DNA of 10,142 nt, taken from NCBI GenBank assembly GCA_007118795.1, contig SKQX01000043.1, forward strand, positions 1 through 10,142, read 5' to 3'. Within the stretch, counting starts at the first letter, position 1. Every line of letters starts with the position of its first letter. Positions 1 through 7,305 of this stretch are shown here, one piece after another. Under the pieces are notes generated by a model. That model had not been told where the DNA came from, did no database searches, and saw only the letters and a list, made by a program, of their open reading frames with translations. The translations under genes and the position numbers were made by a program. The DNA comes from Thermoflexales bacterium. Its GTDB lineage: Bacteria; Chloroflexota; Anaerolineae; B4-G1.

Positions 1-720
1 CTTGGGGCGCTCCAACATGACCATATGACCAGCCCCACTTACCGTCACCAGCCGCGCGTCCGGGATCTTCTCAGCGAGGAACTGCGCATACTTGAGCGGA
101 GTCAGTGCATCAAGGGTGCCGTTGATGACGAGAGTGGGCACTTCGATGTCAGCTAGGTTTTCCATCACGTCGAAATGATGACAAGCAAGGAAACAACCCA
201 GCACCACCTTGGCCCCCGCCTCCCGCAGGGCCTCTCGTCCCAGCTCTTTCACAGCTGGATCGGTTCCTGGCGACCACGCATACTCAGTGATGAAATCTAC
301 GGCCTCTTCGAAGTTGGATGGGATGCCCTCCAGAATAGCCGGCGACACACGCAGGCGCGCCCCCGTCCCGATGAGCACCAGCTTGGAGATCCGGTCTCGG
401 TGTTGCAGGGTCAACGTCTGAGCGATAGCGCCGCCCATCGAGTGGCCTGCTACCACCGCCTCGTTGATCTGAACCCCATCAAGGAACGACACGACAGCAG
501 CCGTGTACCCGGCAATGGTCTTGCACCCGTCTCCTTCCGAACGGCCGTGGCCTGGAAGGTCCAGAGTGTAGACCGTCAACTCCGCTATACGGCGCAGCTC
601 TGCGGGCCAATGGAGGCGCGACCCGCCCGCTCCGTGTACCAGTACCAGGTTCGGGCCCTGAACAGGGCCTTGCTTCACCGTGTAGTGAAGCTCGCCGCCG
701 GGCGTCTTGACGTAGGGCAC
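1..720 (-). CDS. alpha/beta hydrolase, 3' end beyond window
   Basis: This is an alpha/beta-hydrolase-fold enzyme, probably a cytoplasmic esterase or lipase-like hydrolase; the substrate cannot be read from the sequence. The visible 240 residues carry the oxyanion-hole segment LVHGAGGS (27-34), the DLPGHGRS strand-loop (54-61), the nucleophile elbow AGHSMGG with Ser94, the acidic residue Asp204 in NGTLDALTP, and the catalytic His232 in GAGHM. The triad is complete, and only about 20-30 C-terminal residues should lie beyond position 1. No signal peptide is seen. The start is a GTG at 718-720, chosen because a GGAGGA Shine-Dalgarno (727-732) sits 6 nt upstream. It begins 23 bp after the murE stop on the same strand, so it is very probably co-transcribed with murE and the patatin gene. 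The family annotation is firm; a role in envelope lipid or ester turnover is only inferred from its neighbours. Confidence 0.9.
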   Translation of the reverse strand, partial: MPYVKTPGGELHYTVKQGPVQGPNLVLVHGAGGSRLHWPAELRRIAELTVYTLDLPGHGRSEGDGCKTIAGYTAAVVSFLDGVQINEAVVAGHSMGGAIAQTLTLQHRDRISKLVLIGTGARLRVSPAILEGIPSNFEEAVDFITEYAWSPGTDPAVKELGREALREAGAKVVLGCFLACHHFDVMENLADIEVPTLVINGTLDALTPLKYAQFLAEKIPDARLVTVSGAGHMVMLERPK

Positions 721-726
721 GGTCGG

Positions 727-732
727 TCCTCC
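727..732 (-). promoter_or_regulatory. Shine-Dalgarno of the alpha/beta hydrolase
   Basis: GGAGGA on the minus strand lies 6 nt before the GTG at 720. It selects this GTG as the start and lies in the 23-bp gap after murE, consistent with translation from a polycistronic mRNA. Confidence 0.7.
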
Positions 733-743
733 AATCTCTGCTG

Positions 744-2321
744 CTACTCCTCTGCTCTGGCGGTCGGGAGCGTCGCCAGGGCTCTGCCACGCACGGCCAA
801 CCGCATGGCCTGGCGGTCATCCCAGGGATACTCGATCAGGCCTATCGGCATGCTCTGCTGATGTCCCTTGCCGCAGGCAATGACCACATCGCCAGGGCTC
901 GCCATCTCACAGCCTCGCAGTATCGCCCGGCCTCGATCTCGTATCAGCAGCAAGTCGAGTCCCTCACGCTTCCCCTCGGCCTCGGCGGCCGCGGCACTTT
1001 GTGCCATCACCCGATCGAGGCTCTCCGTCCGTGGGTCGTCGGCGGTGATAATCACCACGTCGGCAAGCCGCGCGGCGACGCGGCCCATCAGAGCCCGCTT
1101 CCCCCGATCTCGTTCACCAGGATTGCCAAACACGCTGATGACGCGCCCACCATCAGCAGCCATAAGCCGCGCCGTCGCAAGGGCCTGCTCCAGTGCGTTA
1201 GGTGTATGCGCAAAATCGACGATGGCCAGGTAAGGCTGTCCTTCATCGATCCGCTCCATGCGCCCGGGTATCCCCGAGACGGATCCGATCCCGCGGGCGA
1301 TCGCCTCCAGAGGGATCCCCATAGCAATGCCTGCTGAAGCGGCCGCCAGGACGTTGTAGACGTTGTATCGACCGACCAGGGGTGTCTCCACCGGCACGTG
1401 TCCGATGGGGGTGCGGAGCTCGAAACGGGTAAAGTCTGGCTGGAACTCCACACCATGGCCCGTCACATCGGCCTCCCGCTCCAGCGAGTAGATGATCTGG
1501 CTGCGCGCACACAGGGGGCGCAGGTGCACGAAAGAAGGGTCGTCGCCGTTTAGGACGCAAGCCTTCGGAACGCCAGGTTTCTGGTACGACACTTCGAGCC
1601 CCTCAAACAGCCTAGCCTTGGCCTGCCGGTAGGCGGCGGCGGAACCGTGGAAGTCGATGTGCTCGTGGGTGATATTGGTGAGGACCGCCACATCGAAGTC
1701 GCAGCCCGCCACTCGAGCTTGGGCCAGCCCGTGAGAGGTCACCTCCAACACCGCATGGCTCGCTCCCCCGGCGACCATCTCCCCGAGGCACCTCTGAATC
1801 TCCGGTGGATCAGGCGTCGTCGTATGTAAGCCCGCCTCGACCTCGATCTCATCATCGCTTTCCGTCTCCGTGGACGGCAACACCGTCTTGACCGTGCTGA
1901 TCATCCCGGCCCTGAGCCCGGCGGCGCGCAGGATTCCGTGGATGAGACTCACTGTGGTTGTCTTACCATCCGTACCGGTGACGCCCACCAGGGTCATCTG
2001 GCGGGAGGGGAGGTGCTCCCAGGCAGCGGAACACCAGCCCCAGGCCTCCCTGGCATTCGGCACCTGACAGTAGCTAACCTCGGCGCCCTCGATAGAAGAA
2101 CTCAGCCCCCCCGCAGGCAGTTCCCCAATCACTGCGCCGGCACCGCTGCTCACTGCGTCGCCGATGAACTGGTGACCGTCCACATTGAGGCCGGGAATCG
2201 CGATGAACAGGTTTCCAGCTTTCACGCACCGCGAATCAGCCTGAATCCCCGTTATCTCCACATCGCCACCCACCCGTTCCACGATCGTGGGCAGGTGAGC
2301 CAACAAGTCTGAAAACCGCAT
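744..2321 (-). CDS. murE: UDP-N-acetylmuramyl-tripeptide synthetase (MurE family)
   Basis: This is a cytoplasmic Mur ligase that adds the third, usually diamino, residue to UDP-MurNAc-L-Ala-D-Glu with ATP, in peptidoglycan precursor synthesis. The 525 residues show the N-terminal UDP-MurNAc domain (about 1-108; DSR at 29-31), the ATP-binding central domain with P-loop GVTGTDGKTTT (113-123), HTTTP (166-170), LEVTSHGLA (192-200), THEHIDFHG (218-226) and the probable carbamylated Lys235, and the C-terminal domain with GRMERID (353-359), DDPR (428-431) and GKGH (484-487). Length fits the family. DDPR replaces the meso-DAP signature DNPR, and GKGHQ replaces the usual GKGHE, so which diamino acid is added is open. 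The start is ATG 2321, with GGAGG 5 nt upstream. A GTG at 2390, overlapping the patatin stop, is open in frame but has no ribosome site. It sits with lipid or ester hydrolases rather than a dcw cluster, so it could also be a paralogue. Confidence 0.9.
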   Translation of the reverse strand: MRFSDLLAHLPTIVERVGGDVEITGIQADSRCVKAGNLFIAIPGLNVDGHQFIGDAVSSGAGAVIGELPAGGLSSSIEGAEVSYCQVPNAREAWGWCSAAWEHLPSRQMTLVGVTGTDGKTTTVSLIHGILRAAGLRAGMISTVKTVLPSTETESDDEIEVEAGLHTTTPDPPEIQRCLGEMVAGGASHAVLEVTSHGLAQARVAGCDFDVAVLTNITHEHIDFHGSAAAYRQAKARLFEGLEVSYQKPGVPKACVLNGDDPSFVHLRPLCARSQIIYSLEREADVTGHGVEFQPDFTRFELRTPIGHVPVETPLVGRYNVYNVLAAASAGIAMGIPLEAIARGIGSVSGIPGRMERIDEGQPYLAIVDFAHTPNALEQALATARLMAADGGRVISVFGNPGERDRGKRALMGRVAARLADVVIITADDPRTESLDRVMAQSAAAAEAEGKREGLDLLLIRDRGRAILRGCEMASPGDVVIACGKGHQQSMPIGLIEYPWDDRQAMRLAVRGRALATLPTARAEE

Positions 2322-2326
2322 CCTTT

Positions 2327-2331
2327 CCTCC
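2327..2331 (-). promoter_or_regulatory. Shine-Dalgarno that decides the murE start
   Basis: GGAGG followed by AAAGG and then ATG (2321) on the minus strand gives 5-nt spacing. This favours the 525-residue product over the longer readings beginning at GTG 2390 or at the ATG three codons' distance upstream of 2321, which overlaps the ribosome site itself. Confidence 0.7.
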
Positions 2332-2386
2332 ATGTGCATTCCGGCGAATCCCATAACCACCCCAGGCCGTCTGGAGAGTGTCGACA

Positions 2387-3316
2387 TCACGGGCCCGGCG
2401 TCCGGGCCTGCATCTCCATCGCACGATCGGTCTGATCGGTGAGGATCTTGTGTCCCAGCTCAGTGCCATAGACGTTCAGGTCCGGAATCTTCGACGGATC
2501 GTCCATAGCGATGTGCTCCCGCAAGTCGACTTGAAAGCGTCGGAAATCCAGCTGTTCGAAAAAGGTATCCACCAGATGCACTTGCTGATCGTCGGCAGAG
2601 CGCAGGAACGCTCCTAACACCGGACCGATCCACTCCCAAGGCCACAAGCCCTGCACCTGCCCCGGGCTGAGTCGGTGGGGATCACGTCCTGTACCTAAGC
2701 TGATCAGTGTCGTCTCTTCTGGGGCCCAACCGAGCACGAACCTCGCTTCGTATGCTGCCAGATAGCAGGGGTTCGAGTACGCGCCGACACCGCCATCTAC
2801 GTAGCGCGCCTCGACCGGAGGGAAGAAGGTGGGTACGGAGGACGAGGCCAGAACAGCCTGAACTACAGACCAGTCTGCGTACGCCTCCTTCCAGGTCTTG
2901 ACGAAGCGAGTGCGGTTCTCCATAAGGTCGAACGTGGTGATGACGACATCGATGGGCGGATCTTCCGCCCATAGATCCCCTAGCGTCCGATCCCCGATGT
3001 ACCTCCTCAAAGCCGCCTCCAGCGAGTCGAGAGGATATCGGTATCGAACCAGAGGCCACAGACGGGTTCGCAAGGTCTTCCGGAAGACCACCTCCCCGAA
3101 CTCCGCGTAGAGCCTGTATATCGCCGCACCGCTCAGTCCGACTCCTATCCCAGCGGAGATGATGGCCCCCGTGGAGGTTCCGGCCGCCATCTTGAAGATC
3201 TCTCGAGAGGGTCGGCCTAAGTGTTCCTCCAAGATCGCCAGCGCGCGAGCGGGGATCACCCCTTTAATCCCGCCTCCATCAACGGCGACGGCTACGTGCT
3301 CACGAAAAGGTCTCAC
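2387..3316 (-). CDS. patatin-like phospholipase / acyl hydrolase
   Basis: This patatin-family serine lipid acyl hydrolase uses a Ser-Asp dyad. The 309 residues carry the glycine-rich oxyanion loop DGGGIKG (13-19), the nucleophile elbow GTSTG with Ser48 (46-50), the conserved ASSSVPTFFPP segment (157-167), and DGGVGAYSNP with catalytic Asp174. SLGTG at 206-210 is also typical of the family. There is no signal peptide or clear membrane helix, so it probably acts on lipids at the cytoplasmic face of the membrane; the substrate is unknown. The start is GTG 3316, preceded by a near-perfect AAGGAGGT. murE follows 65 bp downstream. The C-terminal codons (2392-2408) form a perfect 7-bp GC hairpin just before the stop. 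Patatins also occur as effectors in anti-phage systems such as CBASS, but no nucleotide cyclase or other partner is present, so a housekeeping lipid-turnover role is the simpler reading. Confidence 0.93.
   Translation of the reverse strand: MRPFREHVAVAVDGGGIKGVIPARALAILEEHLGRPSREIFKMAAGTSTGAIISAGIGVGLSGAAIYRLYAEFGEVVFRKTLRTRLWPLVRYRYPLDSLEAALRRYIGDRTLGDLWAEDPPIDVVITTFDLMENRTRFVKTWKEAYADWSVVQAVLASSSVPTFFPPVEARYVDGGVGAYSNPCYLAAYEARFVLGWAPEETTLISLGTGRDPHRLSPGQVQGLWPWEWIGPVLGAFLRSADDQQVHLVDTFFEQLDFRRFQVDLREHIAMDDPSKIPDLNVYGTELGHKILTDQTDRAMEMQARTPGP
2392..2408 (-). repeat. GC-rich hairpin at the end of the patatin gene
   Basis: GGCCCGG and CCGGGCC are perfect 7-bp arms around a 3-nt loop. They lie in the last codons of the patatin gene, ending 3 bases before its stop codon. 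No T-tract follows, so it is not a standard intrinsic terminator. It may stabilise the upstream message or tune read-through into murE. This is inferred from sequence alone. Confidence 0.5.
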
Positions 3317-3321
3317 CTGGG

Positions 3322-3329
3322 ACCTCCTT
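3322..3329 (-). promoter_or_regulatory. strong Shine-Dalgarno of the patatin gene
   Basis: AAGGAGGT is a full anti-16S match 5 nt before the GTG at 3316. It fixes the patatin start and suggests efficient initiation despite the GTG codon. Confidence 0.8.
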
Positions 3330-3375
3330 ATGCTGCGGCCAAGCGGAACTAGCGGCCGGGCGACACGCGGCTGTT

Positions 3376-3392
3376 CTGTTACCCGGTGACAG
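3376..3392. promoter_or_regulatory. 17-bp dyad upstream of the patatin gene, possible operator
   Basis: CTGTTACC-C-GGTGACAG is an inverted repeat with 7 of 8 arm positions matching and a single central base. Such a tight centre suits a dimeric DNA-binding protein better than an RNA hairpin. It lies about 60 bp upstream of the patatin start. A perfect 10-bp palindrome, CGATGCATCG, follows at 3400-3409. I could not find a convincing -10/-35 pair in the 218-bp gap (3317-3534), so the promoter relationship is unproven. Confidence 0.35.
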
Positions 3393-3534
3393 CCCCAGCC
3401 GATGCATCGTACTCTATTCGGATCCTCCCGAGGAGCGAGATAGGCCGCATGGGCAGGGCCCCTTACCTTACGTCCACTTCGGATCTCCCGGGCGACCGGT
3501 CAACAGCCCTGAAAACCTGCAACTAAGATGACGC

Positions 3535-5133
3535 CTAGCTGAGGAAGTCCCGCAGCTTCTGGCCCCGGCCGGGATAGCGCAGCTTTCGGAGGGCCTTCGA
3601 CTCGATCTGGCGGACCCGCTCGCGCGTCACTGCAAAAGCCTGTCCGACCTCCTCCAGGGTGTGTGTCCTTCCGTCCTTCAATCCGAAACGCATCTCCAGC
3701 ACAGCCCGCTCCCGGTCGCTAAGGACTTCCAACGACGACCGGACCCGTTCCTTCAGAAGTTGGTCGTACGCGGCATCCGCCGGGCCCTGGATGGTCTCAT
3801 CCTCGATGAGTTCGCCGAGCACCCCGTCCTCCTCTGTACCCACCGGCATCTCCAGGGACATCGGCTCCAGCGAGATGCGGAGGACACGCCGAATCTCCTG
3901 GGAGGCCACGTTTAGCTTGTGCTTAAGAGCAGGCGTCAACGGGTCGTCGTCTTCCAAGCCCTCGCGGATGGCTGCCTTCTCCTCTGCACTCAACAGGTCA
4001 GACTCCAGGGCCAGTTCCTTAGAGGTGGCCTCCCGCCCAAACTCCTGCACCAGGCGCCGCTTCAGCCGGATTAAGCGGTTGATCTTCTCCACCATATGGA
4101 CCGGAATGCGGATGGTGCGCGCTTGATCAGCGATGGACCGGCTGATCGCCTGTCGGATCCACCAGGTGGCGTAAGTGGAGAACTTGAAACCTTTGGTATG
4201 ATCGAACTTCCGGATGGCTCGCATAAGGCCGATGTTCCCCTCCTGAATCAGATCCAGGAAGGAGATGCCGCGTCCCGTGTAGTTCTTGGCCACGCTAACC
4301 ACCAACCGGAGGTTCGCTTGCGCCATCAGCTGTTGAGCCTCCAGAGAACGGACCTCTATCTCTTCCCAGCGGGCCGGAAGCCTTTCAAGCGTTACGGTGC
4401 TATCCAATTGCCCGGCGTCGGGAATTGTACCTCGCAGTTGCCAAACATAGCGGACCGCATCGAGCACGGGTCTGGGCAATACGTACAGGGCCCGGAACAC
4501 GCCGAACAGTCCATCGGCCAATGCCGTCCGTCCGACGTCCTTCGAGCTCGTCCAGCCATGCTCCTCGAGGAAGAAGTAGATGTACGATGAGCTGTCCGGA
4601 AGAACGGAGTCGTGCAGCAACGCCGCCTCGGTCACCAGAGTACTAAGATCGGGCGGAGGGAGGCCGAGCTCTGCGCAACGTTTCTCGACGGAGTCCCAGG
4701 CGGCGTAGAGGTCACAGAGAACCGCATCGAGCACTTCACGCTCCACCCCTACCCCGCTGTCTCCCCCGATTCGTTCTCGGATGGTAGCCAAGTAGCTACC
4801 GGCCGCACGCTGCGAGGAGAGCCAGATCTCCTCGTGGTGATTGAGCAGAGGCACCTGACCGATCTCGAGCAGATACATCCGCACTGGATCATCCGTCGCC
4901 TTGAACAACGACCGGTCCACGAACTCGTCAGGCTGCTGTTCGATCTCCTCCAGTTCCTCGGAAGTCGGCTCCGCTTCGTCCAGGATCGCGTCGTCTTCCT
5001 CGTCGCCGGGCACCTCTACCAACACTGAGGGCACGCCCTCCTCAGACGACTCACCAATGCATTCGAGAACAGCTCGAAGCTGCTCCACGATCTCATCCTG
5101 CTGGATCGGCGCGGATCTATCTTCCTCAGTCAT
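3535..5133 (-). CDS. rpoD: primary sigma factor (sigma-70 / RpoD / SigA)
   Basis: This housekeeping sigma factor directs RNA polymerase to -10/-35 promoters. The 532 residues run as an acidic N-terminal segment (about 1-78), region 1.2 (DDPVRMYLLEIGQVPLL, 81-97), a non-conserved stretch of about 150 residues (113-262), regions 2.1-2.4 (NLRLVVSVAKNYTGRG 274-289, LIQEGNIGLMRAIRKFD 295-311, TKGFKFSTYATWWIRQAI 313-330), region 3 (345-430) and region 4 (about 455-532). The helix-turn-helix TLEEVGQAFAVTRERVRQIE (492-511) contacts the -35 element. Group 1 identity follows from region 1.2, intact region 2.4 and the classic C-terminus. Region 3 carries about 25 extra residues (around 380-408). The start ATG at 5133 has GAGGT 4 nt upstream. 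It lies 37 bp downstream of dnaG, the classic dnaG-rpoD arrangement. No T-tract terminator is visible after the stop. Confidence 0.96.
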   Translation of the reverse strand: MTEEDRSAPIQQDEIVEQLRAVLECIGESSEEGVPSVLVEVPGDEEDDAILDEAEPTSEELEEIEQQPDEFVDRSLFKATDDPVRMYLLEIGQVPLLNHHEEIWLSSQRAAGSYLATIRERIGGDSGVGVEREVLDAVLCDLYAAWDSVEKRCAELGLPPPDLSTLVTEAALLHDSVLPDSSSYIYFFLEEHGWTSSKDVGRTALADGLFGVFRALYVLPRPVLDAVRYVWQLRGTIPDAGQLDSTVTLERLPARWEEIEVRSLEAQQLMAQANLRLVVSVAKNYTGRGISFLDLIQEGNIGLMRAIRKFDHTKGFKFSTYATWWIRQAISRSIADQARTIRIPVHMVEKINRLIRLKRRLVQEFGREATSKELALESDLLSAEEKAAIREGLEDDDPLTPALKHKLNVASQEIRRVLRISLEPMSLEMPVGTEEDGVLGELIEDETIQGPADAAYDQLLKERVRSSLEVLSDRERAVLEMRFGLKDGRTHTLEEVGQAFAVTRERVRQIESKALRKLRYPGRGQKLRDFLS

Positions 5134-5170
5134 GTTGACCTCATCTCGTGACCTTGCCTATCACGCTTAG

Positions 5171-7084
5171 TCACGCCATCTCCCGAGATGCTGCCAAGGC
5201 CTGTTGCATCTTCAGCAGCTTTCTCACGTTGGCCAAGTGAGCCTGATCGTACTGCTTCCCTCGCGCGTCACCCGCCTCCCGCGCCTCCAGCATCAGCATC
5301 TTCAGATCCTGCACCAGTTGATTCAGACGCCGCTGTCGCAAACGGAGCAGAGTCACCACCACGTCCCGCACCAACTGGTCGTCCCCAAGCCTGGCGTCAT
5401 CCACCTCGCACAACTCGACCAGCCGGGGATGCATATCAGCCGGCAACTCGTCCCGCAGCACATCGACAGAACAGGTAGGCCGACGATCCAAGAGCCTGTC
5501 CCAAGCCTCGAATATGGCCCTTAGGCTCACTCGCCCGAAATCCTGCGCCCTTATCGGATCCAAGCCACGCTCTTGGAGCAGGCCATCGATCCGAGATCTA
5601 AGACCGGGGCGACGGAGCAGTACCGAAAGGCAATGGGCTTCAAGCAGCTCATCCGGCTGCTCGTCCCTGGGCGGCGCCACATCAGAGTCATGGCCAGCCG
5701 CACTCCACGGCCTTCGATGGATACCGCGCTGGCCTCGCGTCGAGCTTCGCAGACGAGCCAAAACGGCTCGTTCATCAACCCGCAGTGTTCGCGCGATCTT
5801 CTGGGCATAATCGTCTCGTTCCACCGGGTTCGAAACAGCCCGTATGATGGGAAGCAACTCGTCCACAATGCGAGCCTTCACTTTCGTGTCCTGAAGATCG
5901 GCCTCCTCCAGCAGAACCTGGAGGTAGAAGTCGACCACCGGGAGTGCGTCGTCGACCAGTCTGGGCCACTGATCGGGCGACTCGCGGATCACGTCATCGG
6001 GATCCATTCCGCCCGGCAGCTGCAAGACTCGCATCTCGGCTCCCAGACGTCCCTCGTATCCCAGCAATCCACGTGGATCGAAAACCGGTTCCCATTCTCT
6101 ATCAAGAGCCTCGCGCGCTACCTCAACGCCGTGAAGGGTGGCCTGAACCCCCGCCGCGTCCGCATCCAGCGCCAACACGATCCGCTTAGTATACCGACAG
6201 AGTTGTCTCAGTTGTGCGTCCGTCAGAGCCGTACCCATCTGCGCAACCACGTTCTCGTAACCCGCCTGATGAGCTTGCATAACATCCATATACCCCTCAA
6301 CGACCACCACTCGATCCGAACGTCGAATCGCTGGGCGCGCCATGTCCAGCCCGAAGAGGGTCTTGCTCTTGTCGAAAAGGGATGTGCGCGGGGAGTTCAG
6401 GTATTTTGGCACGTCCTCCGGGTCCAGGGTCCGCGCGCCAAAGCCGATCACGCGCCCGCGCCCGTCACGAATTGGTATCATCAGCCGATCCCGGAAACGA
6501 TCATAGACGCCGCCACTCTCCCGTTCGATCACCAGGCCCGCCTCGAGAAGATCTTCGACGCGGTAGCCGTTATCGGTAAGGTGCGTAGATGTCCTCTCCC
6601 ATCCAGGGAGGCTGTACCCCAACCGGAACCGATTGACGGTCTCATCGCTCAGCCCCCGTCTCTCGACGTAGTCGCGGGCCATTCTGGCCTCAGGCCCACC
6701 GCACAGAATCTCGTGGTAGTATCGAGCCGCTGCGGCCAGCAGCCCACGCAGTCGATCGGCCTCCTCGGCAGCCTCTTCCTGGGCAGGAGTGCGAGGCTCC
6801 AACTCGACACCCGCTTGCTTGGCCAACTCCTCGAGAGCCGTTCGGAAGTCCCAGCCCTCCATCTTCATCACGAAGTTGAAAAGATCCCCCCCTTCGGTGC
6901 ACGCGCCGAAGCAGTACCAGTGCTGCGTTTCGGGAAATACAACGAAGGACGGCGTCTTCTCGGAGTGAAAGGGGCAGAGCGCTTTGTAGTTCCGCCCAGA
7001 CTTCTTGACCTGAATGTAGCGGGACACCACCTCCACCAGATCCAGTCGGTCCTTGACGTCGTCAATCACGCTCACGGGGGTCAC
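5171..7084 (-). CDS. dnaG: DNA primase DnaG
   Basis: DnaG is the replicative primase that lays down RNA primers at the fork together with the DnaB helicase. The 637 residues show an N-terminal zinc-binding domain (Cys37, His40, Cys58, Cys62; CPFHSEKTPSF at 37-47), the catalytic core (about 110-260; SPRTSLFDKSKTLFGL 231-246), the TOPRIM metal site (Glu263 in EGYMD 263-267, Asp307 and Asp309 in DADAAG 307-312), and a poorly conserved C-terminal helicase-interaction region (about 480-637). Length is normal. The last two zinc ligands are spaced C-x3-C (CFGAC) rather than the C-x2-C of E. coli DnaG. The start is one of three nearby GTGs (7084, 7075, 7069). The longest is given, but 7075, giving an N-terminus VSVIDDV like many DnaGs, is equally likely because AGAGGGTGA lies just upstream. 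It is the first gene of the dnaG-rpoD unit, with a 37-bp gap to rpoD. Confidence 0.96.
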   Translation of the reverse strand: MTPVSVIDDVKDRLDLVEVVSRYIQVKKSGRNYKALCPFHSEKTPSFVVFPETQHWYCFGACTEGGDLFNFVMKMEGWDFRTALEELAKQAGVELEPRTPAQEEAAEEADRLRGLLAAAARYYHEILCGGPEARMARDYVERRGLSDETVNRFRLGYSLPGWERTSTHLTDNGYRVEDLLEAGLVIERESGGVYDRFRDRLMIPIRDGRGRVIGFGARTLDPEDVPKYLNSPRTSLFDKSKTLFGLDMARPAIRRSDRVVVVEGYMDVMQAHQAGYENVVAQMGTALTDAQLRQLCRYTKRIVLALDADAAGVQATLHGVEVAREALDREWEPVFDPRGLLGYEGRLGAEMRVLQLPGGMDPDDVIRESPDQWPRLVDDALPVVDFYLQVLLEEADLQDTKVKARIVDELLPIIRAVSNPVERDDYAQKIARTLRVDERAVLARLRSSTRGQRGIHRRPWSAAGHDSDVAPPRDEQPDELLEAHCLSVLLRRPGLRSRIDGLLQERGLDPIRAQDFGRVSLRAIFEAWDRLLDRRPTCSVDVLRDELPADMHPRLVELCEVDDARLGDDQLVRDVVVTLLRLRQRRLNQLVQDLKMLMLEAREAGDARGKQYDQAHLANVRKLLKMQQALAASREMA

Positions 7085-7133
7085 CCTCTGTCTTCTTCAT
7101 ATGCCATCGAGGTATTCAGTGCTGCTGCGACCG

Positions 7134-7194
7134 TCACGCTACTGAGAAGAGCAATCACGCATCCGCCGTCACGAGGGCTTCACCACACATCACG
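7134..7194. repeat. four TCACG pentamers in the dnaG leader
   Basis: TCACG (CGTGA in the dnaG message) begins at 7134, 7155, 7169 and 7190, with spacings of 21, 14 and 21 bp. The last one sits inside the small palindrome TCACGGTGA (7190-7198). They lie between the inferred dnaG transcription start and the start codon. They may be protein-binding sites, or chance in a short GC-rich segment. Confidence 0.3.
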
Positions 7195-7202
7195 GTGACC
7201 TA

Positions 7203-7230
7203 ATTCTACCCAACCTGGGCGTTCCGGCAA
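7203..7230 (-). promoter_or_regulatory. candidate sigma-70 promoter of dnaG-rpoD
   Basis: On the minus strand TTGCCG (7225-7230) and TAGAAT (7203-7208) are separated by 16 bp. The -10 matches the consensus at 5 of 6 positions and the -35 at 4 of 6. Transcription would start near 7196 and leave a dnaG leader of about 112 nt. This is the best match in the region but has not been scored. Confidence 0.5.
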
Positions 7231-7305
7231 GTTGGTGTTGCAGTGGCTCTGACCAACCAATGGGGTGGGCAGAAGAACCCTCGAAGCAGTCGCACGGAGC
7301 ATCCT

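Noticed and set aside
2322..2390. Longer murE start at GTG 2390 overlapping the patatin stop (GTGA)
   Set aside because: There is no Shine-Dalgarno before it, and the extra 23 residues do not look like a Mur ligase N-terminus, whereas ATG 2321 has GGAGG at 5-nt spacing.
2387..3316. Patatin as a CapV-type effector of a CBASS defence system
   Set aside because: No CD-NTase, Cap2/Cap3 or other defence gene is adjacent; neighbours are core genes.
3317..3534. Intrinsic terminator for rpoD or a tRNA gene in the 218-bp gap
   Set aside because: Small GC palindromes exist (for example GACCGGTC at 3494-3501), but no stem followed by a T-tract and no cloverleaf could be drawn.
5573..7198. 541-residue plus-strand open frame antisense to dnaG
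   Set aside because: It is a long shadow frame in GC-rich DNA. The opposite strand encodes a complete DnaG with all catalytic motifs.
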